Shown: positions 1 to 8,611 of the stretch, in pieces
How the letters are laid out: every line of letters starts with the position of its first letter
Numbering within the stretch: the first letter of the stretch is position 1
From: Pseudooceanicola aestuarii
GTDB lineage: Bacteria > Pseudomonadota > Alphaproteobacteria > Rhodobacterales > Rhodobacteraceae
Length of the DNA: 64,000 nucleotides
Direction of reading: 5' to 3'
Assembly: GCF_010614805.1 (NCBI RefSeq)
Contig: NZ_JAAFZC010000001.1
Coordinates: 1,342,001 to 1,406,000 of the forward strand
The notes under the pieces: generated by a model
The model's input: only the letters and a program-made list of their open reading frames with translations
Database searches by the model: none
What the model was told of the DNA's origin: nothing
Made by a program: the position numbers and the translations under genes

Positions 1-181
1 CGATCCCGCCGCGCGCTCCGAGATGCTGAAGACCGCTCAGACGACGATCGCCGAGGATTACGTGAACGGCTTTCTCTTCCAGTTGCCGCTGCACACCATC
101 GCCAAGACCGAGGTCGAGGGCCTTTGGGTCGACATGCCCACCCAGGCCGCCGACCTGACCGGCGTCTACTGGGCCGAATGA
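1..181 (+). CDS. ABC transporter substrate-binding protein, peptide/nickel type (C-terminal end only)
   Basis: The window opens inside this gene: 59 codons read from base 2 to a TGA at 179-181. The tail has a late hydrophobic strand (NGFLFQLPLHTIAK) and then a short aromatic end (LTGVYWAE), as in SBP_bac_5 (DppA/OppA-type) periplasmic binding proteins. The assignment rests mainly on context, because two Dpp-type permeases and a double ATPase follow on the same strand. It would capture the substrate in the periplasm for that transporter. The N-terminus, signal peptide and ligand pocket lie outside the window, so the substrate cannot be inferred. Confidence 0.75.
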   Translation, partial: DPAARSEMLKTAQTTIAEDYVNGFLFQLPLHTIAKTEVEGLWVDMPTQAADLTGVYWAE

Positions 182-243
182 ACTGAAACCGGGCCCGCCG
201 GAAGTGTCCGGCGGGTTCCCCCAATCGCTGCGCGGGGTCCGTC

Positions 244-1224
244 GTGACCGAGGCGCCGCGTCGGATCGCACCACCACTCATGCTCAGATATACGCTGACC
301 CGCCTCCTGTCGCTGATCCTGTCGCTGGCTGCGGCCTCCGTCGTGATCTTCCTCGCGATCGAGATCCTGCCGGGCGACCCCGCCGCCATGATGCTGGGCG
401 TCAACGCGCAGGAAGACACGCTGGCTGCGCTGCGCGAGCAGCTGGGCCTGGATGGGACGCCCTGGCAACGCTACAGCAGCTGGATCGGCGGGTTGCTGAC
501 CGGCGATTTCGGCATCTCCTACACCTATCGTACCCCCGTGGCCGAGATGATCGGCGCGCGGTTGCAGGTGTCGCTGCCGCTTGCGCTCTATGCGCTGGGG
601 TTGTCGACGCTGATCGCCTTTCCCGCCGGGATCTGGGCCGCGTCCCGCCGCGGAAAGATGGCCGATATCGGGGTGATGGGGGTGACGCAGCTGGGCGTCG
701 CGATCCCGAATTTCTGGTTTGCCATGCTGATGGTCCTGGTCTTCGCCATCAACCTGCGCTGGTTCTCCGCCGGTGGGTTCCCGGGTTGGGATGCCGGGTT
801 TTGGGCCGGGATGAAGGCGCTGACCCTGCCCGCCGTGGCGCTGGCCCTGCCACAGGCGTCGATCCTGGCACGGGTCATGCGGTCCTCCCTGCTGGATACC
901 CTGTCCGAAGATTACATCCGCACCGCCCGCGCCAAGGGGCTGACCCGCGCGCAGGCGCTGTGGCGCCACGCGCTGCGCAATGCGCTGATCCCCGTGCTGA
1001 CGATCATCGGCCTGCAATTCTCCTTTCTTCTGGCGGGGGGGATCATCATCGAGAACGTGTTCTACCTGCCCGGCCTGGGGCGCCTGATCTTTCAGGCGAT
1101 TTCCGCCCGTGACCTGATCGTGGTGGAAAGCGTGGTGATGCTGCTGGTCTTTGCCGTCGTCCTGGTCAATTTTCTGGTGGAGATCGCCTATGCCATCGTC
1201 GATCCGAGGTTGAGACGCGCATGA
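244..1224 (+). CDS. Dipeptide/oligopeptide-type ABC transporter permease (DppB-like)
   Basis: Inner-membrane permease of 326 residues. It begins with the usual first membrane helix of the DppB/OppB family and an ILPGDPA motif right after it. It carries the cytoplasmic EAA-type loop (YIRTARAKGL) near residues 221-230 that contacts the ATPase. Several further hydrophobic helices follow, and it ends VDPRLRR as the family does. The GTG at 244 has a G-rich stretch upstream. An in-frame ATG at 280 (MLRYTLTRLL) matches the usual family start and is a real alternative. It overlaps the next permease by 4 bp (ATGA), which indicates translational coupling. Confidence 0.93.
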   Translation: MTEAPRRIAPPLMLRYTLTRLLSLILSLAAASVVIFLAIEILPGDPAAMMLGVNAQEDTLAALREQLGLDGTPWQRYSSWIGGLLTGDFGISYTYRTPVAEMIGARLQVSLPLALYALGLSTLIAFPAGIWAASRRGKMADIGVMGVTQLGVAIPNFWFAMLMVLVFAINLRWFSAGGFPGWDAGFWAGMKALTLPAVALALPQASILARVMRSSLLDTLSEDYIRTARAKGLTRAQALWRHALRNALIPVLTIIGLQFSFLLAGGIIIENVFYLPGLGRLIFQAISARDLIVVESVVMLLVFAVVLVNFLVEIAYAIVDPRLRRA

Positions 1225-2114
1225 GCGATCCCGTGACAGATCCCGTCCCCACCGCCACCACTGCCAACGATGCCCGACGCGGGCTGCATCCGGCGCTGCG
1301 CTCCCGCAGCCTGGTGCTGGGCGCCGTGCTGAGCCTGATTTTCCTGGCAGCCGCGCTGATCAGCCTGGTCTGGGTGCCCTATGACATCACCCAGATGGAC
1401 ATCGCCAACAAGATCCAGTCGCCCACGGGCGCGCATCCGCTGGGCACCGATCACTTCGGTCGTGATATCCTGTCGATGATCATGGTGGGGGCGCGGACCT
1501 CCATCGCCGTGGCCGTGGTCGCGGTGGGCATCGGCATGGGGTTGGGCGTGCCGCTGGGCCTGTGGGCCGCCGCGCGGCGCGGATCGCTTCTGGACGAGGT
1601 GATCATGCGCGGCAACGATCTGGTCTTTGCTTTCCCCTCGCTGCTGATCGCGGTGATGATCACGGCCAGTTTCGGCGCTTCTGCCGTCAATGCGATCATC
1701 GCCATCGGCATCTTCAACATCCCTGTTTTCGCACGGCTGACGCGGTCCGGCGCGCTGTCGCTGTGGCAGCGTGATTTCGTGCTGGCCGCGCGGGTGGCGG
1801 GCAAGGGGGCGGCACGGATCTCGGCCGAACATATCCTGCCCAACGTGACCAACCTGCTGATCGTGCAAGGCACCATCCAGTTCTCCCTGGGCATCCTGGC
1901 AGAGGCGGGGCTGTCCTATGTCGGGCTGGGCGCGCAGCCGCCGACGCCCTCCTGGGGGCGGATGCTGGCCGACAGCCAGACGATGATTTCCTTTGCGCCG
2001 CACATGGCGTTGTTCCCCGGTCTGGCGATCCTGCTGACGGTGCTGGGGCTGAACCTGATGGGCGACGGTCTGCGTGACCTGTTCGACCCGAAGCTGAGAC
2101 GGTCCCGCACATGA
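1221..2114 (+). CDS. Dipeptide/oligopeptide-type ABC transporter permease (DppC-like)
   Basis: Second permease, 297 residues, partner of the upstream DppB-like protein. After a hydrophilic N-terminus and one membrane helix it has the DppC signature HPLGTDHFGRDILS at about residues 72-85. A DppC-type core of about five helices follows, with the EAA loop LAARVAGKGAARI, and the end reads GDGLRDLFDPKLRR. It starts by ATGA overlap with dppB and overlaps the ATPase gene by 4 bp. All parts of the importer are therefore likely made from one message. Confidence 0.95.
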   Translation: MSDPVTDPVPTATTANDARRGLHPALRSRSLVLGAVLSLIFLAAALISLVWVPYDITQMDIANKIQSPTGAHPLGTDHFGRDILSMIMVGARTSIAVAVVAVGIGMGLGVPLGLWAAARRGSLLDEVIMRGNDLVFAFPSLLIAVMITASFGASAVNAIIAIGIFNIPVFARLTRSGALSLWQRDFVLAARVAGKGAARISAEHILPNVTNLLIVQGTIQFSLGILAEAGLSYVGLGAQPPTPSWGRMLADSQTMISFAPHMALFPGLAILLTVLGLNLMGDGLRDLFDPKLRRSRT

Positions 2115-3703
2115 GCCTTCTGCGTATCGAGAACCTCGGCCTGACGATCCACGGGACCGAGATCCTGAGCGACGTCTCCTTTGACGTGGCGGCCGGGCGC
2201 ATCTTCGGCGTCATCGGGGAAAGCGGCTCGGGCAAGTCGATGACCGCCTTTTCCGTCATGCAACTGCTGCCCGACGGCGCGCGCAGTACCGGGCGGATCA
2301 CGCTGGACGGGCAGGAGGTGCTGGACCTGTCCGAGCGCGCCCTGTGCGATCTGCGCGGCACAAAGGTCGGCATGGTCTTTCAGGAGCCGATGACCGCGCT
2401 GAACCCGATCCGCACCATCGGCGAACAGGTGGCGGAGACGATCCTGATCCACGAGAAGATCGGCAAGGCCGAGGCGATGGCCCGCGCGCGCGACGCGCTG
2501 GCCCGGGTGGAGCTGCCGGAGGACCGGTTTCCCCTGACCCGCTATCCGCACGAGCTGTCGGGCGGGCAGCGGCAGCGGGTGGTGATCGCCATGGCCATTG
2601 CCCTGCGGCCCAAGCTGCTGATCGCGGACGAGCCGACGACCGCGCTGGACGTCACCACCCAGGCCCAGATCCTGGAGCTGCTGACCCGGTTGGTGCGCGA
2701 GGACGGGATGGGGCTGATGATCATCTCCCATGATCTGGCGGTGGTCGCCGACATGGCCGATGACATCGCCATCATGCAGACCGGGCGGGTGGTGGAGCAG
2801 GGGCCGACGCGCGATCTGTTCGCCAACCTGTCGCATCCCTATTCCCGCGCGCTGCTGGCGGCCTCGTCCCACGCGCCCGACCGCACGGCCATCCCGCAGG
2901 AGGCGCCGCTGTTGCAGGTGCGCGACGTGGTGCGCAGCTATGCCCTGCCGCGCAAGTCGCTGTTCGGCGCCCCCGGTCGGGTGAAGGCCGTGCGCGGGGT
3001 CAGCTTCGAGATCCGGCGCGGCGAAAGCCTGGGGTTGGTGGGGGAATCGGGCTGTGGCAAATCCACCCTGACCCGCGCCATTCTGGGACTGGAGGAGGTG
3101 CAGGAGGGGCAGATCACGCTGGGTGGCGATCCCGTCTTCTCGGGGCACAAGCCCAACCGCGCCGTACGGCAGCGGATGCAGGTGGTGTTTCAGGATCCCT
3201 ACGGTTCGTTCAACCCGCGTCAGCGGGTGGGGCGTCTGGTGACCGAACCCTTTCACCTGCTGGACACGCCCCCCACCGGCGCCGCCCGCGATGCGGCGAT
3301 CGCCGAGGCGCTGACCGCCGTGGGCCTGACGCCGGAGGATCGGCACAAGTACATCCACGAGTTCTCCGGCGGGCAGCGCCAGCGCATCGCCATCGCCCGT
3401 GCCCTGATCATCAAGCCCGAGCTGATCATCCTGGACGAGGCCGTGTCGGCCCTGGACGTACAGGTGCGGGCGCAGATCCTGGACCTGCTGGCCGACCTGT
3501 CGGACCGCTTCGGGCTGACCTACCTTTTCATCTCGCACGATCTGTCTGTCGTCCGCTCCATCACCGATCGGGTGATGGTCATGCAGGCCGGGGAGATCGT
3601 CGAACAGGGGCCGACGGCGCAGGTCTTCGACGCGCCCAGCCACCCCTATACCCGGCAATTGATCGCGGCGGCCCCTGTGCTGCCCGCGTTTGCTCAAGTC
3701 TGA
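2111..3703 (+). CDS. ABC transporter ATP-binding protein, two nucleotide-binding domains in one chain (DppD-DppF fusion)
   Basis: This 530-residue protein joins two full ATPase domains. Domain 1 has Walker A GESGSGKS at 36-43 and an LSGGQRQR signature near 145-152. Domain 2 has Walker A GESGCGKS near 311-318 and FSGGQRQR near 417-424. Each has a Walker B ([24 protein letters not shown]) and an ISHDL switch region. DppD and DppF are usually separate, so one chain here probably powers the DppBC pair by intramolecular dimerisation. No Cys-rich oligopeptide C-terminal domain is obvious between the halves. It ends 9 bp before the aldehyde dehydrogenase, which extends the operon into catabolism. 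Confidence 0.95.
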   Translation: MSLLRIENLGLTIHGTEILSDVSFDVAAGRIFGVIGESGSGKSMTAFSVMQLLPDGARSTGRITLDGQEVLDLSERALCDLRGTKVGMVFQEPMTALNPIRTIGEQVAETILIHEKIGKAEAMARARDALARVELPEDRFPLTRYPHELSGGQRQRVVIAMAIALRPKLLIADEPTTALDVTTQAQILELLTRLVREDGMGLMIISHDLAVVADMADDIAIMQTGRVVEQGPTRDLFANLSHPYSRALLAASSHAPDRTAIPQEAPLLQVRDVVRSYALPRKSLFGAPGRVKAVRGVSFEIRRGESLGLVGESGCGKSTLTRAILGLEEVQEGQITLGGDPVFSGHKPNRAVRQRMQVVFQDPYGSFNPRQRVGRLVTEPFHLLDTPPTGAARDAAIAEALTAVGLTPEDRHKYIHEFSGGQRQRIAIARALIIKPELIILDEAVSALDVQVRAQILDLLADLSDRFGLTYLFISHDLSVVRSITDRVMVMQAGEIVEQGPTAQVFDAPSHPYTRQLIAAAPVLPAFAQV

Positions 3704-3712
3704 GGAAAGACC

Positions 3713-5164
3713 ATGACCGTGACCGAACTGTGGTTCGACCCTTCGCTGTGCTTCATCGACGGGGCCTGGGTTCCGCCCGCCGAGGGGCAGACCCTGCCGC
3801 TGGCCAACCCTTCCAACGGGGAGGAGATCGGCCAGATCGCCCGGGGCACCGCCCCGGATATCGAGGCGGCGGTGCAGGCCGCCGAGGCCGCGCGCGACGG
3901 CGCATGGGGGCGGATGCCCGCCGCGGATCGCGGGCGCTTGCTGGCGCGGCTGGGCCGGCTGGTGCAGGACCGGGCCGAGGATCTGGCCCGGATCGAGGCG
4001 CAGGACGTCGGCAAGCCGCTGAAACAGGCGCGCGCCGATGCGTTGGCGCTGGCACGCTACATGGAATTCTACGGCGGCGCGGCGGACAAGCTGCACGGCG
4101 AGACGATCCCCTACATGGATGGCTACACCGTCTACACCCTGCGGGAGGCGCATGGCGTGACGGGCCATATCGTCCCGTGGAATTATCCGATGCAGATCAT
4201 CGGCCGGTCCGTCGGCGCGGCACTGGCCACGGGCAATGCCTGTGTCCTGAAACCGGCAGAGGACGCCTGCCTGACCGCCCTGGCCTTTGCCGCGCTGGCG
4301 CAGGAGGCGGGGCTGCCCGCCGGGGCGCTGAACGTCGTGCCGGGTCTGGGGGCTGAGGCGGGCGCTGCCCTGTCGGGCCATCCGCGCGTGCAACACATCT
4401 CCTTTACCGGGTCTGTGGGGGTGGGCGCCGCCATTCAGGCCGCCGCCGCGCCGAACGTGGTTCCCGTGACGCTGGAGCTGGGCGGAAAATCTCCGCAGAT
4501 CGTGTTCGACGATGCCGATCTGGGCGCGGCTCTGCCGTTCCTGGTGAACGCGGGCATCCAGAACGCGGGCCAGACCTGTTCGGCGTCCTCCCGCATTCTG
4601 GTGCAGCGCGGTGTTCTGGAGGAAGTCACCGCACGCATGGCCGAACGCTACGGCGCGTTGCGCGTCGGCCCGGCGCTGGACGACCTGGAGGTCGGTCCCC
4701 TGATCTCCGCCCGGCAGAAAGGCATCGTGGAGAGCTTTCTGGCCCGTGGCAGCGACCTGACCGTTGCGGCGCAGGGTGATCTGTCGGCGGCAGTGGACGG
4801 CGGGCATTACGTCGCGCCCACGCTGTTCTCCGGCGTTGCGGCCGATCATCCGCTGGCCCGGGACGAGATCTTCGGCCCCGTGCAGGTCATCATCCCCTTC
4901 GACACCGAGGAGGAGGCCATCGCCATCGCAAACGGTACGGATTACGGGCTGGTCGCCTCGGTCTGGTCGCGCGACGGCGCGCGTCAGATGCGGCTGGCCC
5001 GCCAGATCCGCGCCGGGCAGGTGTTCCTGAACAATTACGGTGCCGGTGGCGGTGTCGAACTGCCCTTTGGCGGGGTCGGGAAATCCGGCCATGGCCGCGA
5101 AAAGGGGTTCGAGGCGATGTATGGCTTTACCACGCTGAAGACCGTCGCCGCCTACCACGGCTGA
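3713..5164 (+). CDS. Aldehyde dehydrogenase family protein (NAD(P)+-dependent)
   Basis: A 483-residue cytosolic enzyme oxidising an aldehyde to the acid. The catalytic Cys is near residue 289 in GQTCSASSR, and the general-base Glu near 255 lies in LELGGKSPQ. The cofactor-site motifs PWNYP and FTGS and the late FGPV element are present, and the length fits the betaine/aminoaldehyde/succinate-semialdehyde subgroup. It lies 9 bp after the transporter ATPase, so it probably acts on the imported compound or a product of it. A 7-bp hairpin (5181-5187 with 5196-5202) without a U-tract follows the gene. The exact aldehyde cannot be read from sequence. Confidence 0.92.
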   Translation: MTVTELWFDPSLCFIDGAWVPPAEGQTLPLANPSNGEEIGQIARGTAPDIEAAVQAAEAARDGAWGRMPAADRGRLLARLGRLVQDRAEDLARIEAQDVGKPLKQARADALALARYMEFYGGAADKLHGETIPYMDGYTVYTLREAHGVTGHIVPWNYPMQIIGRSVGAALATGNACVLKPAEDACLTALAFAALAQEAGLPAGALNVVPGLGAEAGAALSGHPRVQHISFTGSVGVGAAIQAAAAPNVVPVTLELGGKSPQIVFDDADLGAALPFLVNAGIQNAGQTCSASSRILVQRGVLEEVTARMAERYGALRVGPALDDLEVGPLISARQKGIVESFLARGSDLTVAAQGDLSAAVDGGHYVAPTLFSGVAADHPLARDEIFGPVQVIIPFDTEEEAIAIANGTDYGLVASVWSRDGARQMRLARQIRAGQVFLNNYGAGGGVELPFGGVGKSGHGREKGFEAMYGFTTLKTVAAYHG

Positions 5165-5251
5165 GCATCCCCCGCTTTTCGCAAGGGCACCCATACCCTT
5201 GCCACCCACCCTGCGCCGGCGAATGGTCGGCGGATCGAGAGGAGACCCATC

Positions 5252-5992
5252 ATGCGGCTAGAAGGTAAAACGGCAATCGTCACTGGCGCCGGTTCCGGTT
5301 TCGGCGCGGAAATCGCACGGCGGTTCACCCGCGAGGGGGCCAAGGTCATGGCCGCCGATCTGAACGGCGACGCGGCCCGCGCCATCGCCGAGGAAACTGG
5401 CGGGCTGGCCGAGGCGGTGGACGTGTCCGACACCGAGGCGATGAAAGCCATGTTCGACCGCGCGCTGACCGATATGGGCCATGTCGATATCCTGGTGAAC
5501 AATGCCGGCATGACCCATCTGCCCAAACCCATGACAGAGGTCGAGGAAGACGAATTCGACCGCCTGTTCCGGGTGAATTGCAAATCCGTCTATCTGGGCG
5601 CGCGCTACCTGGTGCCGTCGATGAAGGAGCGCGGCCAGGGCGCGATCGTCAACATCGCCTCCACCGCCGGGGTCAGCCCGCGTCCGAACCTGAGCTGGTA
5701 CAATGCGTCCAAGGGGTGGATGATCACCGCCACCCGCGCCATGGCCGTCGAACTGGCGCCCTTTGGCGTTCGCGTGAACGCGGTGAACCCGGTGGCGGGC
5801 GAAACGCCGCTGCTGAAAAGCTTCATGGGGGAGGACACGCCCGAGGTGCGGGCCAAGTTCCTGTCCACCATCCCGCTGGGCCGGTTCTCCACCCCGGCCG
5901 ATATCGCCAATGCCACGCTGTACCTGTCCTCGGACGAGGCCAGCATGGTCACCGGCGTCTGCATGGAAGTGGACGGCGGGCGCTGCATCTGA
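5252..5992 (+). CDS. SDR family NAD(P)-dependent oxidoreductase (classical, FabG-like fold)
   Basis: Classical short-chain dehydrogenase of 246 residues. It has the TGAGSGFG dinucleotide loop at the N-terminus, NNAG after the fourth strand, and the catalytic Tyr-Lys pair (Y150, K154) in WYNASKG. The usual GGR(C/x)I-type end is present. A strong ribosome site (GAGAGGAGA) precedes the ATG. The Asp at the end of strand 2 (AADL) suggests NAD preference, which is family knowledge rather than proof. Its place between an aldehyde dehydrogenase and a carrier suggests it oxidises or reduces an alcohol or ketone step of the same pathway. Confidence 0.93.
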   Translation: MRLEGKTAIVTGAGSGFGAEIARRFTREGAKVMAADLNGDAARAIAEETGGLAEAVDVSDTEAMKAMFDRALTDMGHVDILVNNAGMTHLPKPMTEVEEDEFDRLFRVNCKSVYLGARYLVPSMKERGQGAIVNIASTAGVSPRPNLSWYNASKGWMITATRAMAVELAPFGVRVNAVNPVAGETPLLKSFMGEDTPEVRAKFLSTIPLGRFSTPADIANATLYLSSDEASMVTGVCMEVDGGRCI

Positions 5993-6008
5993 CCGGGGGC
6001 CGCGCCTG

Positions 6009-7187
6009 ATGTCCGCCGCCCTGCGCCCCGATATCCTGCTGCTGGTCTTCGGCTATGTGCTGAGTCAGTTCTACAGATCCTTCCTGGCGGTGCTGACCGG
6101 CCCGCTGGAGGCCGATCTGGGCGCGACCGCGGCGGATCTGTCCTTTGCCTCCGGCGTGTGGTTCCTGGTCTTCGCGGCGATGCAGATCCCCGTGGGCTGG
6201 GCGCTGGACCGGATCGGGCCACGGCGGTCGTCCTCGGTCCTGCTGCTGGTGGGCGGGGCCGGGGGGGCTGCGGTCTTTGCCCTGGCGACGGAGCCATGGC
6301 ACCTGACCGCCGCGATGGCGTTGCTGGGGGTGGGCTGTTCGAACATCCTGATGGCGGCCTATTACATCTTCGCCCGCAGCTTCGCACCGGTGATCTTTGC
6401 CTCGCTGGCGGCGGTCTCTCTGGGCACAGGGATGGTCGGCAACCTGGCCGGTTCGCTGCCCATGGCCCTGGCGGCAGAGCTGATCGGCTGGCGCGCCTGC
6501 ATGGCGGTGATGGCGGTGATCTCGGGGGCAACGGCGCTGGGCCTTTGGGTGTTGATCAAGGATCCCCCCGCACCCGAGGGCGGGCCGCGCGGTTCCCTTC
6601 TGGATTTGCTGAAGATGCCCGCCTTCTGGCTGCTGGTGCCGATGATCCTGGGCTGCTACGCGCCCACCGCCACGCTGCGCGGGCTGTGGATCGGCCCCTA
6701 TTTCGCCGATATCTACGGCGCCTCGGCCACACAGGTGGGGCAAGCGGCGCTGGTGCTGGGGGTGGCGATGATTCTGGGCACCTATGCCTACGGGCCGCTG
6801 GATCGCTGGCTGGGCACGCGGAAATGGGTGGTCTTTGCCGGGAACGCGGGCGCGCTGGCCTGTCTGCTGGGGCTGATCCTGCTGCCGGGGCTGGGCGCCG
6901 TGCAGGCGGCGCTGCTGTTTGCCGGGCTGGGGGCCATGGCGGCGTCCTATCCGATGCTGATGGCCCATGGCCGCGCCTTTGCACCGCCGCATCTGGTGGG
7001 CCGCGCGGTGACGCTGGTGAACCTGCTGGCGCTGGGATCGGCGGGGGGGATGCAGGTGATGTCCGGCTGGCTGTACAACCCGGCGGCACAGGGTCCGGCG
7101 GCGTTTGCGCCGATGCTGTGGTCCTACGCGGCGCTGATGTTCGTCGGGCTGGCCGTCTACCTGTTCGCCCCGGACCGGATGGACTGA
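6009..7187 (+). CDS. MFS transporter
   Basis: Integral membrane protein of 392 residues with about twelve hydrophobic segments in two halves. The MFS loop 2-3 motif reads GWALDRIGPRR near residue 67, with a related motif (GPLDRWLGTRK) in the second half. The ATG at 6009 is preferred over an upstream in-frame start inside the SDR gene, because the protein then begins just before the first helix. It follows the SDR gene by 16 bp and is the last gene of the operon. Having both an ABC importer and an MFS carrier suggests a second substrate or export of a product. Direction and substrate are unknown. Confidence 0.9.
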   Translation: MSAALRPDILLLVFGYVLSQFYRSFLAVLTGPLEADLGATAADLSFASGVWFLVFAAMQIPVGWALDRIGPRRSSSVLLLVGGAGGAAVFALATEPWHLTAAMALLGVGCSNILMAAYYIFARSFAPVIFASLAAVSLGTGMVGNLAGSLPMALAAELIGWRACMAVMAVISGATALGLWVLIKDPPAPEGGPRGSLLDLLKMPAFWLLVPMILGCYAPTATLRGLWIGPYFADIYGASATQVGQAALVLGVAMILGTYAYGPLDRWLGTRKWVVFAGNAGALACLLGLILLPGLGAVQAALLFAGLGAMAASYPMLMAHGRAFAPPHLVGRAVTLVNLLALGSAGGMQVMSGWLYNPAAQGPAAFAPMLWSYAALMFVGLAVYLFAPDRMD

Positions 7188-7358
7188 GGCAGCCCTCGCC
7201 TGCTGCCGGGCGCGCCGGACACGCGGGATGGCCGCCGCGCCGCAGCTTTCGGGGCGGGTCGGATCGCCGCACTTGATATTTGCCATCACGACAACACCCT
7301 TTCAACCAAGTTGCGGGTGCGGTATGCACCCGCGTCCAGATCAAAGGAGAGGTCCGAC

Positions 7359-8381
7359 ATGGGCTATAAAGTCGTCGTCGCAGGCGCCACGGGCAACGTG
7401 GGCCGCGAAATGCTGAACATCCTCGCCGAGCGGGAATTCCCCATCGACGAAATCGCCGTGCTGGCCTCGCGCCGGTCGCTGGGCACCGAAGTCAGCTTTG
7501 GCGACAAGACACTGAAAACCCAGGATCTGGCGACCTTCGATTTCACCGGCTGGGACATGGCGCTGTTCGCCATCGGCTCCGGCCCGACGAAGGAATTCGC
7601 CCCCAAGGCCGCGGCGGCGGGCTGTGTCGTGATCGACAACAGTTCCCTCTATCGCTACGACCCGGACGTGCCGCTGATCGTGCCCGAATGCAACGCCGAG
7701 GCGATCCACGGCTATGCCAAGAAAAACATCATCGCGAACCCGAATTGTTCGACCGCGCAGATGGTCGTGGCGCTGAAGCCGCTGCATGACCGTGCCAAGA
7801 TCAAGCGGGTCGTCGTCTCCACCTACCAATCCGTGTCCGGCGCCGGCAAGGAAGGCATGGACGAGCTGTGGGACCAGACCAAGGCGATCTACAACCCCAC
7901 CGATGACCTCAAGGTCGACAAGTTCCAGAAGCAGATCGCCTTCAACGTGATCCCGCATATCGACGTCTTCATGGAAGACGGCTCCACCAAGGAAGAGTGG
8001 AAGATGGTGGCGGAGACGAAGAAGATCATCGACAGCTCCATCAAGGTGACAGCCACCTGCGTGCGCGTCCCCGTCTTTGTCGGCCATTCCGAGGCCGTGA
8101 ACATCGAGTTCGAGGATTTCCTGGACGAGGACGAGGCCCGCGACATCCTGCGCGAATCCCCCGGCTGCATGGTGATCGACAAACGCGAGGACGGCGGCTA
8201 CGTCACGCCGATCGAATGTGTCGGCGATTTCGCCACCTTCATCAGCCGCATCCGCCAGGACAGCACCATCGACAACGGCCTGAACATCTGGGTCGTGTCG
8301 GACAACCTGCGCAAGGGCGCGGCGCTGAACGCCGTCCAGATCGCCGAGGTTCTGGGCCGCGAAGTCCTGAAGAAGGGCTGA
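7359..8381 (+). CDS. asd: Aspartate-semialdehyde dehydrogenase
   Basis: Converts 4-aspartyl phosphate to aspartate 4-semialdehyde with NADPH, at the branch point to lysine/diaminopimelate, threonine and methionine. The 340-residue protein has the N-terminal GATGNVG nucleotide loop, the catalytic Cys at about 130 in NPNCSTAQ, and the family-typical SGAGKEGMDEL stretch. A strong AAAGGAGAGG site 8 bp upstream fixes the ATG at 7359 against a longer in-frame reading. It stands alone, with a clear terminator after it (8431-8467). dapB, dapE and a candidate dapC lie elsewhere in this window. Confidence 0.97.
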   Translation: MGYKVVVAGATGNVGREMLNILAEREFPIDEIAVLASRRSLGTEVSFGDKTLKTQDLATFDFTGWDMALFAIGSGPTKEFAPKAAAAGCVVIDNSSLYRYDPDVPLIVPECNAEAIHGYAKKNIIANPNCSTAQMVVALKPLHDRAKIKRVVVSTYQSVSGAGKEGMDELWDQTKAIYNPTDDLKVDKFQKQIAFNVIPHIDVFMEDGSTKEEWKMVAETKKIIDSSIKVTATCVRVPVFVGHSEAVNIEFEDFLDEDEARDILRESPGCMVIDKREDGGYVTPIECVGDFATFISRIRQDSTIDNGLNIWVVSDNLRKGAALNAVQIAEVLGREVLKKG

Positions 8382-8430
8382 GCCAGCGCGCCACGCGCAG
8401 CAGGGCCATCGCGCCATGCAACAGCATTGT

Positions 8431-8467
8431 AACGGGCCGGGGGATCTCTCCGGCCCGTTTTCATTTT
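8431..8467 (+). terminator. Rho-independent terminator of asd
   Basis: A perfect 10-bp stem (AACGGGCCGG, 8431-8440, with 8450-8459) has a 9-nt loop and is followed by TTCATTTT. It lies 49 bp after the asd stop, and no gene overlaps it. Confidence 0.85.
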
Positions 8468-8611
8468 GGGACGGGCCGGCCATGGTACGCCCCTCACGAT
8501 ATCTGTCCCACTGCCCCCGATTTCCGCCGCAGGACGGCTCCGCAGCAATCGGTCCTTGGCCTCTGTCGCGGCACGCTTCATGTTGGGCGCAACATTTTCC
8601 CGGAGGTCCAA

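Noticed and set aside
5181..5202. Seven-bp hairpin between the aldehyde dehydrogenase and SDR genes as a terminator
   Set aside because: No U-tract follows and the SDR gene continues the operon, so at most an attenuating or processing site.
1916..5209. Open frame of about 1,100 codons on the minus strand, antisense to the transporter ATPase and aldehyde dehydrogenase
   Set aside because: Long antisense frames are expected opposite GC-rich genes. The translation is low in complexity, rich in Arg/Gly/Gln/His, has no domain, and the plus strand carries well-supported genes.
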